Positions 1 to 8,147 of a stretch of 20,756 nucleotides of DNA are shown here, piece after piece. Source of the DNA: Zygnema cylindricum. Lineage: Eukaryota; Streptophyta; Zygnematophyceae; Zygnematales; Zygnemataceae. A model generated the notes under the pieces. The model was not told the DNA's origin and searched no databases. It worked only from the letters and a program-made list of their open reading frames with translations. The position numbers and the translations under genes are program-made. The stretch's first letter is position 1, and each line of letters begins with the position of its first letter. The DNA lies in NCBI GenBank assembly GCA_037447655.1, contig JBBHKE010002407.1, positions 1-20,756 of the forward strand. The letters are read 5' to 3'.

Positions 1-96
1 AATTTTTGAAATTTGAAAGTCAAAAACCGTACAATTTTACTTCGAATTTTATAAAATTTGAAATTGTTTTATGCGCACTCTACGTAGTATTCGTTA
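1..96. other. AT-rich sequence, no gene
   Basis: Very AT-rich DNA with runs such as aaatttgaaa and no convincing reading frame. It ends with the TA dinucleotide (95-96) that flanks the first family A element. Nothing else could be assigned. Confidence 0.5.
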
Positions 97-317
97 CACC
101 GTGAATCGTTATTAGCGTATTTAGCGCTAATTCGGGTACCTTTTTTTTTTCAAATTCTCAAATAGAATTATCATACTATTTAAAAACCCTAACTCTTAAT
201 TAGAGTAGACAATTTATTTGAAAATTTCCAAATTCTCAATTAGCGTTAATAACGGTAATTATTCCTATACGCTAAAAAAACTCCTACTCTAATAACGATC
301 CGTGCGTTTTATGCGCA
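66..317. repeat. 12-nt direct repeat flanking the first MITE
   Basis: The 12-mer GTTTTATGCGCA occurs at 66-77 and again at 306-317, just outside the family A element at 97-304. An exact 12-mer twice within 250 bp is unlikely by chance. The left copy is separated from the TIR by about 19 bp and the right copy by one base, so it is not a simple target duplication for the TA-flanked element. It may be the target duplication of another insertion event or a local duplication. Confidence 0.5.
97..304. mobile_element. Family A MITE, copy A1 (about 208 bp)
   Basis: The left end CACCGTGAATCGTTATTAGC follows TA at 95-96. The right end ACTCTAATAACGATCCGTG is its imperfect reverse complement. The interior is AT-rich with further CTAATT/TTAGCG words and no coding capacity, so this is a short non-autonomous DNA element. 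The right flank does not show TA, so that terminus has probably decayed by an indel. The family assignment rests on the better preserved copies at 2932-3149 and 7649-8145. Confidence 0.6.
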
Positions 318-1913
318 TAGGACATCTATGCTATTTGCGCCTCTTTGTACCTTATGAACTTTTTTTAACCGTACAAATATTCCGCGTGCCACGTACACAA
401 AGGTACGAGAGTCGCAAGTCATATTTTTCATAAAAGGCCAATTAATATTGTCGGTGTTCACACGCAGATTTAGGTGTGATTCACAAAAAGACAAATCGTC
501 ATGATAATGAGTTTTTTTCCGGCATGGACGGTGATAATGAATCCATCTCCGTAGAGGAAAATTCCGTACGAGTTATCGCCAGCTGGAGTATGTCACGGTT
601 AATTTGGCAGGTAGAAGGAACATGCCACGTTTCAACAGACTGTTCACACTGTCAAAAAATTTAGGGAATCAATAATTTTGTCTTTTCTAGATCCAGAACG
701 TAGATCCGCGTATAAACACCGAAAAATTTGACGTTCGGTTCTAAAAGTTTACGCCTGTTGTACTTTTTCGTACAAAATGCACAAAATTCGGTGCAACTAA
801 TAGGTACATAAGAAACTATGAGGCGAAAGAAAAGAAAAAAGGCAAAAATAGCTCCCACCTAGAAATTATAAATTGAAACAAACTTAAGCTAACACGTGTA
901 TAAACGACAAACATCTGCCGCTTTTTGATTTTTTAGACAACTGGAATTTTTTTTTACGCATGCAACAGTGGTTAAGATGTTTACGTATGATTCTCACACG
1001 TGCAAAATTCACACGTACGATTTTGTACATTTGAGCAGAACATACAAAATCAGTGGTTAAGAGTAGTTTGTCTTATCATCCGAAAATCTGTGCAAATCAT
1101 TTTCGTTGGTAAAGGCAGATTCAGCCTCGTGAATTCCGCCAAAAAAATTACAAAATAGAAGTACAACTTATGTGGTTCAGCACTTCAAAGAAAGTAAATT
1201 TGTCTTCTATAATAAGCCATTACGGGTTCTAACCTGGCTTGAATTGGACGGCAATTTTCAACCATTAATTTAACTTTTTGTCTATTAGCATCCATTATCC
1301 GCCTATCCGGGAAAGCCTATTCCAATAAAGCCAAAAAATAGGGTACAGTCACCGCCACTGTTTATGAATCCTATCTGTCGTAACCCCCAAATCTTTTGTA
1401 ATCTGACAACTGACATGTTGCAGCAGATTAGCTGTCTGTATAAAAAAAGACAAATTTACTGTATTTTGTGAAGTCAACTATTGTCTGGTTTCTGTCTGGA
1501 TTATGCCTTTTCCAAGTGAAGGAAGGACTAAACTTCGTACAAATGAGCTGTCAATGTTACAGCTGGACAGTAGACTTGTCGAGCATAGTACGGATTGTCG
1601 GATAGCGACAGCGATAATCTCCTGTGGCAGAAATCTCGTCATACTTTTTTTAGATCGTTCAGCCAGCGTACAAAAATTCGACGCGCAAAATCGTAGATTT
1701 CTAGGAAACGACAAAGTCTCCCTTTGTAATTTTGTCGTGTCTGCAACGTACCAAAAACAAAATAACAACTATTTTAGTATTTTACCTTCCACGATGGACT
1801 TTTTCCATATTTCGTACTTTACAGACTTTTGCGGCCTTATAAAATAAACGATCGCACGTGTAAAAATATAGCGTTCGCCGTCAACCGCACACCGTAAAGT
1901 TTCAAAAAGAATG
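318..1913. other. 1.6 kb without a recognisable gene
   Basis: AT-rich DNA with many CGTAC/GTAC words and GACA/TGTC words. The longest reading frames (114 codons on plus at 1503-1847 and 96 on minus at 1478-1768) overlap antiparallel and have no recognisable motif, so I do not call them genes. The phrase CAGTGGTTAAGA occurs near 966 and a close match near 1052, suggesting a small decayed duplication. No RNA gene was seen. Confidence 0.5.
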
Positions 1914-2121
1914 TATACCGTGAATCGTTGTTAGTGTTTATATTTTTTCGTCTCTTTAAAGCTTAAACATTTTTTCGTACACGATTGTCGGTTCGTAGAT
2001 TCGACGGTCGATATTGAAAGCTAAGATTCTCAGCTTCCGATTGGCGGTCTCAAATTGAGTCGGATAAGTGTGTACGGAGAAAAAGAAATTTAACTTTAAA
2101 GTGGCAAAAAAATTATCAGCA

Positions 2122-2129
2122 CTAATAGC
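2122..2129. repeat. Target-site duplication, left copy (hAT B1)
   Basis: The 8-mer CTAATAGC lies immediately left of the hAT-like terminus and recurs exactly at 2565-2572 on the right. Eight base pairs is the characteristic hAT duplication length. Confidence 0.85.
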
Positions 2130-2287
2130 TAGTGTTGGGTATCGAGGACCCATTGCCGATATTCGATATATATCGAATTTCATGTACCCGATATTCGATA
2201 TATCGAATTTCAAATTATCGCGATATATCGCCGATATATCGTATCGACGATATATCGAAAATGAAAATTTTACCAATTTTTTTCAAA

Positions 2288-2314
2288 CCCCCCCCCCCCC
2301 CCCCCCCGCTCAGT

Positions 2315-2350
<36 letters not shown>
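2288..2350. repeat. Inverted homopolymer C20-GCTCAGT-G36
   Basis: Twenty C residues (2288-2307), a 7-nt spacer GCTCAGT, then thirty-six G residues (2315-2350). The plus strand could form a 20-bp all G:C hairpin or, in the G tract, a G-quadruplex. Exact lengths of such tracts are often unreliable in assemblies. Confidence 0.8.
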
Positions 2351-2352
<2 letters not shown>

Positions 2353-2360
2353 ACAATGCC

Positions 2361-2420
2361 CGTACGATTTTTCGTACGATTCTCCGTACTCTTTTTCGTA
2401 CAGTTTTCCGTACTCTGACT
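2361..2420. repeat. 12-bp tandem repeat, five CGTAC units
   Basis: CGTAC begins at 2361, 2373, 2385, 2397 and 2409, an exact 12-bp period. The rest of each unit is pyrimidine-rich and variable (GATTTTT, GATTCTC, TCTTTTT and so on). The array lies inside hAT element B1, just right of the poly-G tract. Confidence 0.8.
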
Positions 2421-2564
2421 GTACCGATATGCAATTTTTGCGATATATATCGCGATAATTAATGTTGGTCCCGGTACGATATATCGAGGAATCTGCTCGA
2501 TCGATATTCGATATATCGAATATCGAAATTATCGCGATATGAAACTACCCGATACCCAACACTA

Positions 2565-2572
2565 CTAATAGC
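2565..2572. repeat. Target-site duplication, right copy (hAT B1)
   Basis: Exact repeat of CTAATAGC at 2122-2129, abutting the right terminus of B1. It also belongs to the interrupted right TIR of family A copy A2. Confidence 0.85.
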
Positions 2573-2583
2573 GATACAATGTG

Positions 2584-2929
2584 TAGCATTGTACTTCTAT
2601 TGGCTCAGTTCTTGGCCAAACAATAAAGAATCCGATTAGAAACATTTCAGCCGTCCGATTTCAATTTGACAATAATCGAGCAGCATACGTGGCCGTTAAC
2701 ATGGCGTAATCTCTGACCGTCCATCTATCACAGGCATGTAAATCTGACGGTCAAAACGGCGTCTGACTTTAAGATCTGGCGGGATTTCGCACGCTTGAGG
2801 AGCTGAAAATCTGTTTTTGAAATTGACTTACGGTATTTGGTAACCGAAAAAGACAGATATTAGGTATTTGTTTTTTTACTTGACGATTTCGGCCAGAAAA
2901 GAAAAAGAAAAAGAGGCCCCTAATTACTG
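2584..2929. other. Spacer between MITEs, no gene
   Basis: AT-rich sequence. A stretch with CCGTCCGATTTCAATTTGAC near 2652 resembles interior blocks of family A elements, so part may be a decayed fragment. Only short, motif-free frames are present. Confidence 0.4.
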
Positions 2930-2931
2930 TA

Positions 2932-3149
2932 CACCGCTCATCGTTATTAGTGTCAAGGTTTAAATAGTGTGAAAACAAAATTGATGTTAACAATTCTAAT
3001 TTAGTGCGAGTACCGTGGCAGATTATGGTCCACTTCCTTAAATAGCGTTGCTTATTTAATTTCAAAAATCATGTACACTAATTTTGGAAAAAAATAAAAA
3101 TTTTAAGAACCCATATTAGAGTCGTTGACACTAATAACGATGCGCGGTG
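2932..3149. mobile_element. Family A MITE, copy A3 (218 bp, best preserved)
   Basis: The left end reads CACCGCTCATCGTTATTAGT and the right end is its inverse with one difference across about 25 bp, which makes these the cleanest TIRs in the window. The element is bracketed by TA at 2930-2931 and TA at 3150-3151, consistent with a TA target duplication as in Tc1/mariner-type elements. The interior is AT-rich and non-coding. The terminal sequence does not match the plant Stowaway consensus start (CTCCCTCC) that I know, so the superfamily remains an inference from size and TA flanks. Confidence 0.8.
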
Positions 3150-3151
3150 TA

Positions 3152-4987
3152 GTGTATCTAACCGTACTAACGATGGTCAGTTTTAGTAAATCTCCATTCT
3201 TTTATTATAGGAGCATGTGTTGCTTCGGATCGCATGGCCGTATATGGACGAACGACGTGACAAAGTCGAGGTACATCGACCACGTCACACTACGATGTGG
3301 CGGTGATGCGTATGACGATGTACACCATGGAGCGATAGAATGCGATGCGATGCAATACGATGAGATGCAATACGATGCGCTACTGTTCGATACTATGCGA
3401 TGCGATTTGATACGATGCGCTATATTTCCACACCGACGTGCTATAGTAAACGACACGGTAGTTCAATGCAGTTTCACATGAAGAGCTTTTCCGCTAGAGC
3501 CCTTCTTTAACCTTGTTGTATGTAACAAAATAGTAATGGTTTTTACAAAATCTTATTAGTCAAGTTTTTTGTCTAAAAGGAAAGTTGTTACAGTACTGTA
3601 GTGAGTCATAACCCATTCTCAACGAAAAAAAAATACACTTCCGCAACAGACGGGCGTTCAAAGAATGTACGACTTTCCGAGCACCGACTTTGTTGTTCTC
3701 AGAAGTTCCCGGGAAACAGTACAATAGAACTTCCTCAAAACATTTGAGGATATTGAAGTCGGGTTAAGGTTGCGTCTTTCTTTGAAAATGTTCGACGGTA
3801 AAACCAAAAGCTGACAAAGCAAAAACAACTTCCGAACAGATATTTCATTGTTTTCGCGTGTATAAGTAAGGGTGAGGTTCCATTAGGGGAAAAATGTCGT
3901 TATTTACTGAATTTTGTACTGTTTCGTAAATTGCCGTACCATAAAAGTAGAAATGTCAGAAAAATAAACATACTGAATGAGTGACTTGATTCTCCACGTT
4001 CATGGGTGTAAATGTGGGCCGTCGAATATAGAATCGGATACGCCATCATCTAACACTTTCAATTCACAACAAGTGACCCGGAGTAGGTTAATTCTAAGCG
4101 CATGAACGTATAACATCGTGCCTCGTGGAAAAGTGAACAAAAATCCACGACGACCGCACGACCAGGTGGGTATACGTCGCATATGACATGTGCCTTACGC
4201 TAGGGAGGATGCGAGGCCACCGAAAGCCAAAAGAAAATCTTTGAAGGAGATTGTTTCGCGCGTCTGTCGCCATCCACTAACCATTCTGACATTTTGGTAC
4301 GCTTTTACAAATCTTTGATTTCGTCCGCCCGTACAGATTTTATTCAATACATGGTACGAGTCACTTTTTACTTTCGTTGTTACAAATATGTGGTCATACT
4401 TTGTTGTCAAAGATTCTTTGAAGATTAGCAAAATCTAATTAATCTACTACGTGGATCCAATCAAAGTGTGCCACGCAAATAAAATGTCGGTTACTGATCG
4501 GACAAAATGGAAAGGTCGCTTCAGTAAACAATTTTTTGATCTTTACAAAGACCGCATAATGGAACAACGCTCTAAGTTTTAAAAACCGCAGGCTTTTTTC
4601 CGCGCCTATGTTTGATGACCACGAAGCGTGTGACGTGTCACAAAACACCTTCAATCGGAGTAAAGTGAACAAGACCCGTTTTTCGATGAGTTTTGGGAAA
4701 TCATCTGGATGGGCAAAAAGTTATAAATGCCCCGGTGATAATAGGATACCAGTTAACTTTTCTGGCTAAAGAGGGAATCTTCGCTACAACGGATATTTTC
4801 CCTAACGTGGATCGGGAACACGTGTCAAAATGTTACGCCGTCGTACATACTGTTGTACCTTCCCAAAAAGCGTAATAAAAAATGCTCATTTTCTCGTCGC
4901 TGCACTGCACTGCAATGGTCGACACTATTCCGTACAACGGTATTTTTTCATCTACGGCAAGAACCGCACCACATCGACAGTCAATTG
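3152..4987. other. 1.8 kb without a recognisable gene
   Basis: No gene recognised. Several 60-118 codon frames occur on both strands but overlap, lack known motifs and do not form a continuous exon pattern. A short plus-strand frame at about 4482-4584 has balanced, protein-like composition but is only about 34 codons long and cannot be assigned. TAAGGGTGAGGTTCCATTAG near 3867 resembles TTAGGGTGACGTTCCATC near 8484, hinting at another dispersed repeat. Confidence 0.45.
3332..3420. repeat. Degenerate GATGC/ATACGATGCG minisatellite
   Basis: Short overlapping words GCGATGCGATGCAATACGAT recur with variation over about 90 bp. Frames through it give repetitive Cys/Asp/Met/Arg-rich or Ser/Ile/Ala-rich peptides, which is a consequence of the repeat rather than a gene. 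Confidence 0.7.
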
Positions 4988-5150
4988 GAGCAGTATCCTT
5001 TGTAGGTGTCACATCATATTTTCCGTACACACTTGTCGGATTGGGGATCTGACGGTTGCGATTGAGAGGTAATAGATTCAACTTCTTATTGGTCCTCCAA
5101 CGGGAAAAAGTTACAGAAAAAATACTTGGGCGAAGTTTTTTACACATAGC

Positions 5151-5922
5151 GGTGTTGGGTATCCTGAATCATAGCGATTTGACAGCGAAATTTATCGATC
5201 GGCAAAATATGGATATATCGTACCGAGACAATATAAATTATGAATATATATATATTTTTGTCTATTTAATATTTTTATATAGTATGTTATTTTCGCGAAA
5301 ATGACAAATTGTCGATCACATGAATCGTACGTGTTTTAATTGGTAATAAAGGTAAAATAAAATGTAGCGACAAAATATATTCTAAAATTCCATATAATTA
5401 CCACTATTAAGGGTATGGTTACATCAGGTGGTCTCTGTAATAGTACGGACAACCAAATTTTAGTATTACGTAACGTCTGTAAACAAGTTTTTACATACAT
5501 GTTTTGATTTGAGTGGTTCATTGTAAGTTGATGATCAAATCTCTAAAATCGTCAAAAATTTCAAAACCGACCATTTTCGTATGGAAATCCGTATTTGCGT
5601 ACTATGTACGTGTACTTCGCAAGTGTACCGCGTCAATGTACCTCAAAGATCTCCTTCACTCAGCTGACTTTCAAGGAGAAACTGTATGTCTTTTCGGCAA
5701 AGATTTTACGGTCACCTTGTTTGAAGGCACGTGACTTTGATGACCTGTGATTTTTGTTTTTTTGTTTTTTTTTTAATGCTTCGATATATCGCCGATACGA
5801 TATATCGGCGATATATCGCGATTTTGGTATTTTCGATATATTGAAGCGATACATCGATTATCGGGTAACCGAAATTCGATATATATCGAATATCGGCAAA
5901 TGGTCATCGATACCCAACACTA
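5151..5922. mobile_element. Family B hAT-like element, copy B2 (about 772 bp)
   Basis: The left end GGTGTTGGGTATCC corresponds to TAGTGTTGGGTATCG with two terminal changes. The right end CGATACCCAACACTA is intact and is followed by CTAATAGC, the same 8-mer that duplicates around B1. The left duplication is diverged (ACACATAGC). Between the ends only the right 140 bp (5779-5922) carries the CGATATATCG palindromes. The left 600 bp is different AT-rich DNA with several short unrecognised frames, so this is either a longer non-autonomous relative or a copy carrying unrelated sequence. No transposase motif was found. Confidence 0.6.
5779..5910. repeat. CGATATATCG palindrome cluster
   Basis: Repeated overlapping palindromes (CGATATATCG, CGATACGATATATCGGCG, TTCGATATATATCGAA) fill the right subterminal part of B2. 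Similar clusters occur in B1 (2150-2255 and 2440-2545) and, with a different spelling (ATAACCGATATTTATCGGTTAT), in B3 at about 6330-6400. Subterminal repeats of this kind usually act as transposase binding sites in hAT elements; that role is inferred here. Confidence 0.6.
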
Positions 5923-5992
5923 CTAATAGCGATTCGCGGTGCACATTTGTACATTTGCAAGATTCGGGAAATTGGGTCACTGGGATAGACAT

Positions 5993-6209
5993 CACCACCT
6001 GGAATTGTTATTAGGGATTTTAATTTGTTCGCCACTCAAAACATCTTTCTCCATACATACTTATCCGATTTTCAGTTTGAGACCGTCAATCGGAAGTTGA
6101 GAATCTTACCAATCAATCACAACCATCAGATCCACAATCCGGCATATGTGTACGGAGAAAAGATGTTTTAAGTGCCGAAAAAAAATCGGCGCTAATAAGG
6201 ATACACGGT
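5993..6209. mobile_element. Family A MITE, copy A4 (long inverted arms, decayed)
   Basis: The left terminus CACCACCTGGAATTGTTATTAG and the right terminus (GCGCTAATAAGGATACACGG) are decayed versions of the family TIR. The inner arms are clearer: AAAACATCTTTCTCCATACA at 6038-6057 is repeated inverted as GTGTACGGAGAAAAGATGTTTT at about 6147-6168. Together the arms span about 70 bp on each side of a small centre. The block at 6046-6108 is an inverted match to the interior of copy A2 at 2022-2090, which confirms family membership. Confidence 0.55.
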
Positions 6210-6216
6210 CTCCATC

Positions 6217-6224
6217 CCAGTTTG
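6217..6224. repeat. Target-site duplication, left copy (hAT B3)
   Basis: The 8-mer CCAGTTTG lies directly before the hAT-like terminus and recurs exactly at 6850-6857 on the other side. Confidence 0.85.
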
Positions 6225-6849
6225 TAGTGTTGTGTATCGATAAGGATTTGTAGATAACCGATATGGACCTTTTTTTTTGGGTACCTGAATAGCGATATAC
6301 TGGTACGATATATTGCCATCGGTGTTATTGCTGATAAATAACCGATATTTATCGGTTATTATCAGCGATAACGCTGATATCGATAACTATCGGCGATAAT
6401 TGTACGAACCTTATTGATAAATTATGTTGTTGTTTATTGAGGCAGTCTGACATATGTGTTGAGTCTACTCTGTTCGTATGTTCGTTTTTTTTCTTGAAAA
6501 GTTTGATTCTTGAATTTTACAATGTATTTTAATTTTTTCGTTTCGTTTAGGACTTTAAAGTATTATTTTAAATTTGTCTACGTTTACGTGCTGCGCTGTC
6601 CGTAATAATTTATAGTTAAATAGATACGGAACAGATTGTTACACGTGGCATACCACGCTATATAATGTAAATGATGTAATACGGTACATTAGAAAGTACT
6701 ATAGTATGCGTACTATATATTTTTTAAGTTATCGCCGATATGGAATTTGCTGGTTCTGGACCGATATATCGGGACCTCTGACCGTTCGACAACCGATAAC
6801 TATCGGTATCGGTGTTACCGCTTTAAGTTTTCACCGATACACAAAACTA
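6225..6849. mobile_element. Family B hAT-like element, copy B3 (625 bp)
   Basis: It starts TAGTGTTGTGTATCG and ends CGATACACAAAACTA, TIRs of about 15 bp with one mismatch, flanked by exact 8-bp duplications CCAGTTTG. Both TIRs share a G-to-T change (GTGTATC in place of GGGTATC) relative to B1 and B2, so B3 is a distinct subfamily in which both ends changed together. Subterminal regions are rich in CGATA/TATCG palindromes. The middle (about 6420-6700) is AT-rich and non-coding. It has no transposase, so it is non-autonomous. Confidence 0.85.
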
Positions 6850-6857
6850 CCAGTTTG
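6850..6857. repeat. Target-site duplication, right copy (hAT B3)
   Basis: CCAGTTTG, identical to 6217-6224, abuts the right end of B3. Confidence 0.85.
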
Positions 6858-7646
6858 TCTTCTTGCGCTGCTTCTGTCACAAACCGTACACTGCATGCAA
6901 CCAGTTTAGATTTTGAGATTTCCACGTCAGCATTTTGGACAGCGGAAAATTTTGGTGTGAAAGGAGAAGACCTTCCAGTCATGCGAATTCTGAGTTTCTA
7001 GGGTTTCTAAACTCAAAGGGCGGCCAGCTGCTGTCCAGCTGGTATGACAAGACGGCAATTTTGTCAACATGCGTCAACTAAAGTTAAGAAATACTTGTGG
7101 CTGCGTTCAGACTTCAGACTGTTCGTAGTTGTCACCTACTTGAACACTTGATTTGCTTAAAATTTTGTCATTGTCTGCAACCAGTGCAGAAAAGACAAGA
7201 TTGTTTGTTCAGAATGTCAAGGACAAAAACTAGACTCTGTTGTAAGTCCCAAAAACGAACACGTTGCAATCAGATGAAGGACCTTAAAGTCAGCGGACAA
7301 AATATGGCTGCTTACGGACAAAAATTAGCTAGAAAATGAGAAAATATAGTCTGAAAGTGACAAATTTCAAAATGTCGCCGAAAATGATCATTTTCTGTTT
7401 GGGCCCTTTAAACTCGTACAAAACTTAAAATTATGTATATTTTTAAACTTATGGGTAATCTATAAATTGATTTGTCTATGCTAAATCAGATTAGTAAATC
7501 TGTTTCGACGAACGTTTTTGTCAAGTGGTCCACTCAAATTATGAATGGATGCTATTCCGTACTTCTTTGTCTTACCTTATTCCTGCTGTTCACACAATTA
7601 ACGAAGGGAATTGCGAATCGCAGAGACAATTTTTGCTGCGCGCAGG
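6858..7646. other. 0.8 kb without a recognisable gene
   Basis: Frames of 66-84 codons exist but overlap, end randomly and show no motif. The stretch shares words such as CAGCTG, GACAA and TGTC with the region near 1540-1640, perhaps reflecting an old dispersed repeat. I see no RNA gene or regulatory signal that I would defend. Confidence 0.45.
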
Positions 7647-7648
7647 TA

Positions 7649-8145
7649 CACCGCGAATCTTTATTAGAGTAAAGAAAAAATTAGAGTAAAAAAAGACAAA
7701 ATAATAATTAGTTATGAACTCTAATTTGTGTGATAGAACTTTTTCAAAGAGGAATTTTACTCTAATTTATTCAAGTACTCTAATTTGGCACGCTAATTTT
7801 TATACTGTAAACAAGGTATTCGTACAGAATATGACAATACGTACAGTATCGTCACTATGACGTTTGCACTATGCGGTTTGTTAAAACACAATTACATGAT
7901 AACGGCCTGGATTAAATCATTATTTGTACCTTTTTACTTATAAAAGTACAATTTTGCACTTTCGGACGTCGTCCGTACTCCACACTATTTAAAACGAACG
8001 TCTATTAGACTAATAAAACGCTAATTAAACCTTAGCTTAAAAATATATATTGAAAATTTAGAATCATTTACTCTATTTCACATGATAGAGTCAAAATTTG
8101 GGGCGACCGAATCAGCGTTATTTACTCTAATTACGATTCGCGGTC
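7649..8145. mobile_element. Family A element, copy A5 (497 bp, long form)
   Basis: The left end CACCGCGAATCTTTATTAGA and the right end inverse (GACCGCGAATCGTAATTAGA) match at 22 of 25 positions counted by eye. TA precedes the left end (7647-7648) and follows the right end (8146-8147). At about 500 bp it is roughly twice as long as the other copies. The motif ACTCTAATT, which is also part of the TIR, recurs inside at about 7718, 7761, 7777 and near the right end. No coding region was seen. Confidence 0.75.
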
Positions 8146-8147
8146 TA

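Larger units (their letters stand above)
2130..2564. mobile_element. Family B hAT-like MITE, copy B1 (435 bp)
   Basis: It starts TAGTGTTGGGTATCG and ends with the near-exact inverse CGATACCCAACACTA, flanked by exact 8-bp duplications CTAATAGC. Terminal TAG..CTA, short TIRs and an 8-bp duplication fit the hAT superfamily. The interior is built from CGATATATCG palindromes near both ends, plus a poly-C/poly-G inversion and a 12-bp tandem array in the middle. Overlapping frames of 106-116 codons exist only because of the low-complexity repeats. It encodes no transposase and must have moved in trans. It is inserted in the right TIR of copy A2. Confidence 0.85.
1916..2583. mobile_element. Family A MITE, copy A2, split by a nested hAT element
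   Basis: The left TIR TACCGTGAATCGTTGTTAGT follows TA at 1914-1915. The right TIR reads inward as CACATTGTATCGCTATTAGT and is followed by TA at 2584-2585. Removing the nested family B element (2130-2564 plus one 8-bp duplication) leaves about 225 bp, the usual size of this family. Both arms also share an inner block (AAACATTTTTTCGTACAC on the left; a related TTTCTCCGTACAC block on the right), so the inverted arms extend about 70-80 bp. The interior at about 2022-2090 recurs inverted at about 6046-6108. Confidence 0.7.
4988..5941. mobile_element. Family A MITE, copy A-like, split by hAT B2 (decayed)
   Basis: The right end CTAATAGCGATTCGCGGTG (5923-5941) is a clean family A terminus. The proposed left arm near 4990-5045 contains the family's inner block TTCCGTACACACTTGTCGGA, but its outer TIR is badly decayed, so the left boundary is approximate. 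The hAT element at 5151-5922 interrupts it at the same TIR position as in copy A2. Left of that insertion the sequence ..CACATAGC resembles the other copy's CACTAATAGC. Confidence 0.45.

Noticed and set aside
1478-1847. Antiparallel open frames of 96 and 114 codons as host genes
   Set aside because: They overlap on opposite strands, have no recognisable motif or composition bias and lie in repeat-rich AT DNA.
2361-2420. CRISPR array
   Set aside because: The unit is only 12 bp with a 5-bp conserved core, there are no spacers of CRISPR size and no cas-like genes.
2068-2458. Two overlapping 108-116 codon frames with Pro-run and Gly-run
   Set aside because: They exist only because CGATATATCG repeats and the C/G homopolymers lack stops; the peptides are translated repeats.
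3125-3481. 118-codon plus-strand frame rich in Cys/Asp/Met
   Set aside because: It reads through the GATGC minisatellite and the end of MITE A3; no domain is seen.
4482-4584. Short protein-like frame as an exon
   Set aside because: Only about 34 codons, no splice context or neighbouring frames that extend it, and no recognised family.
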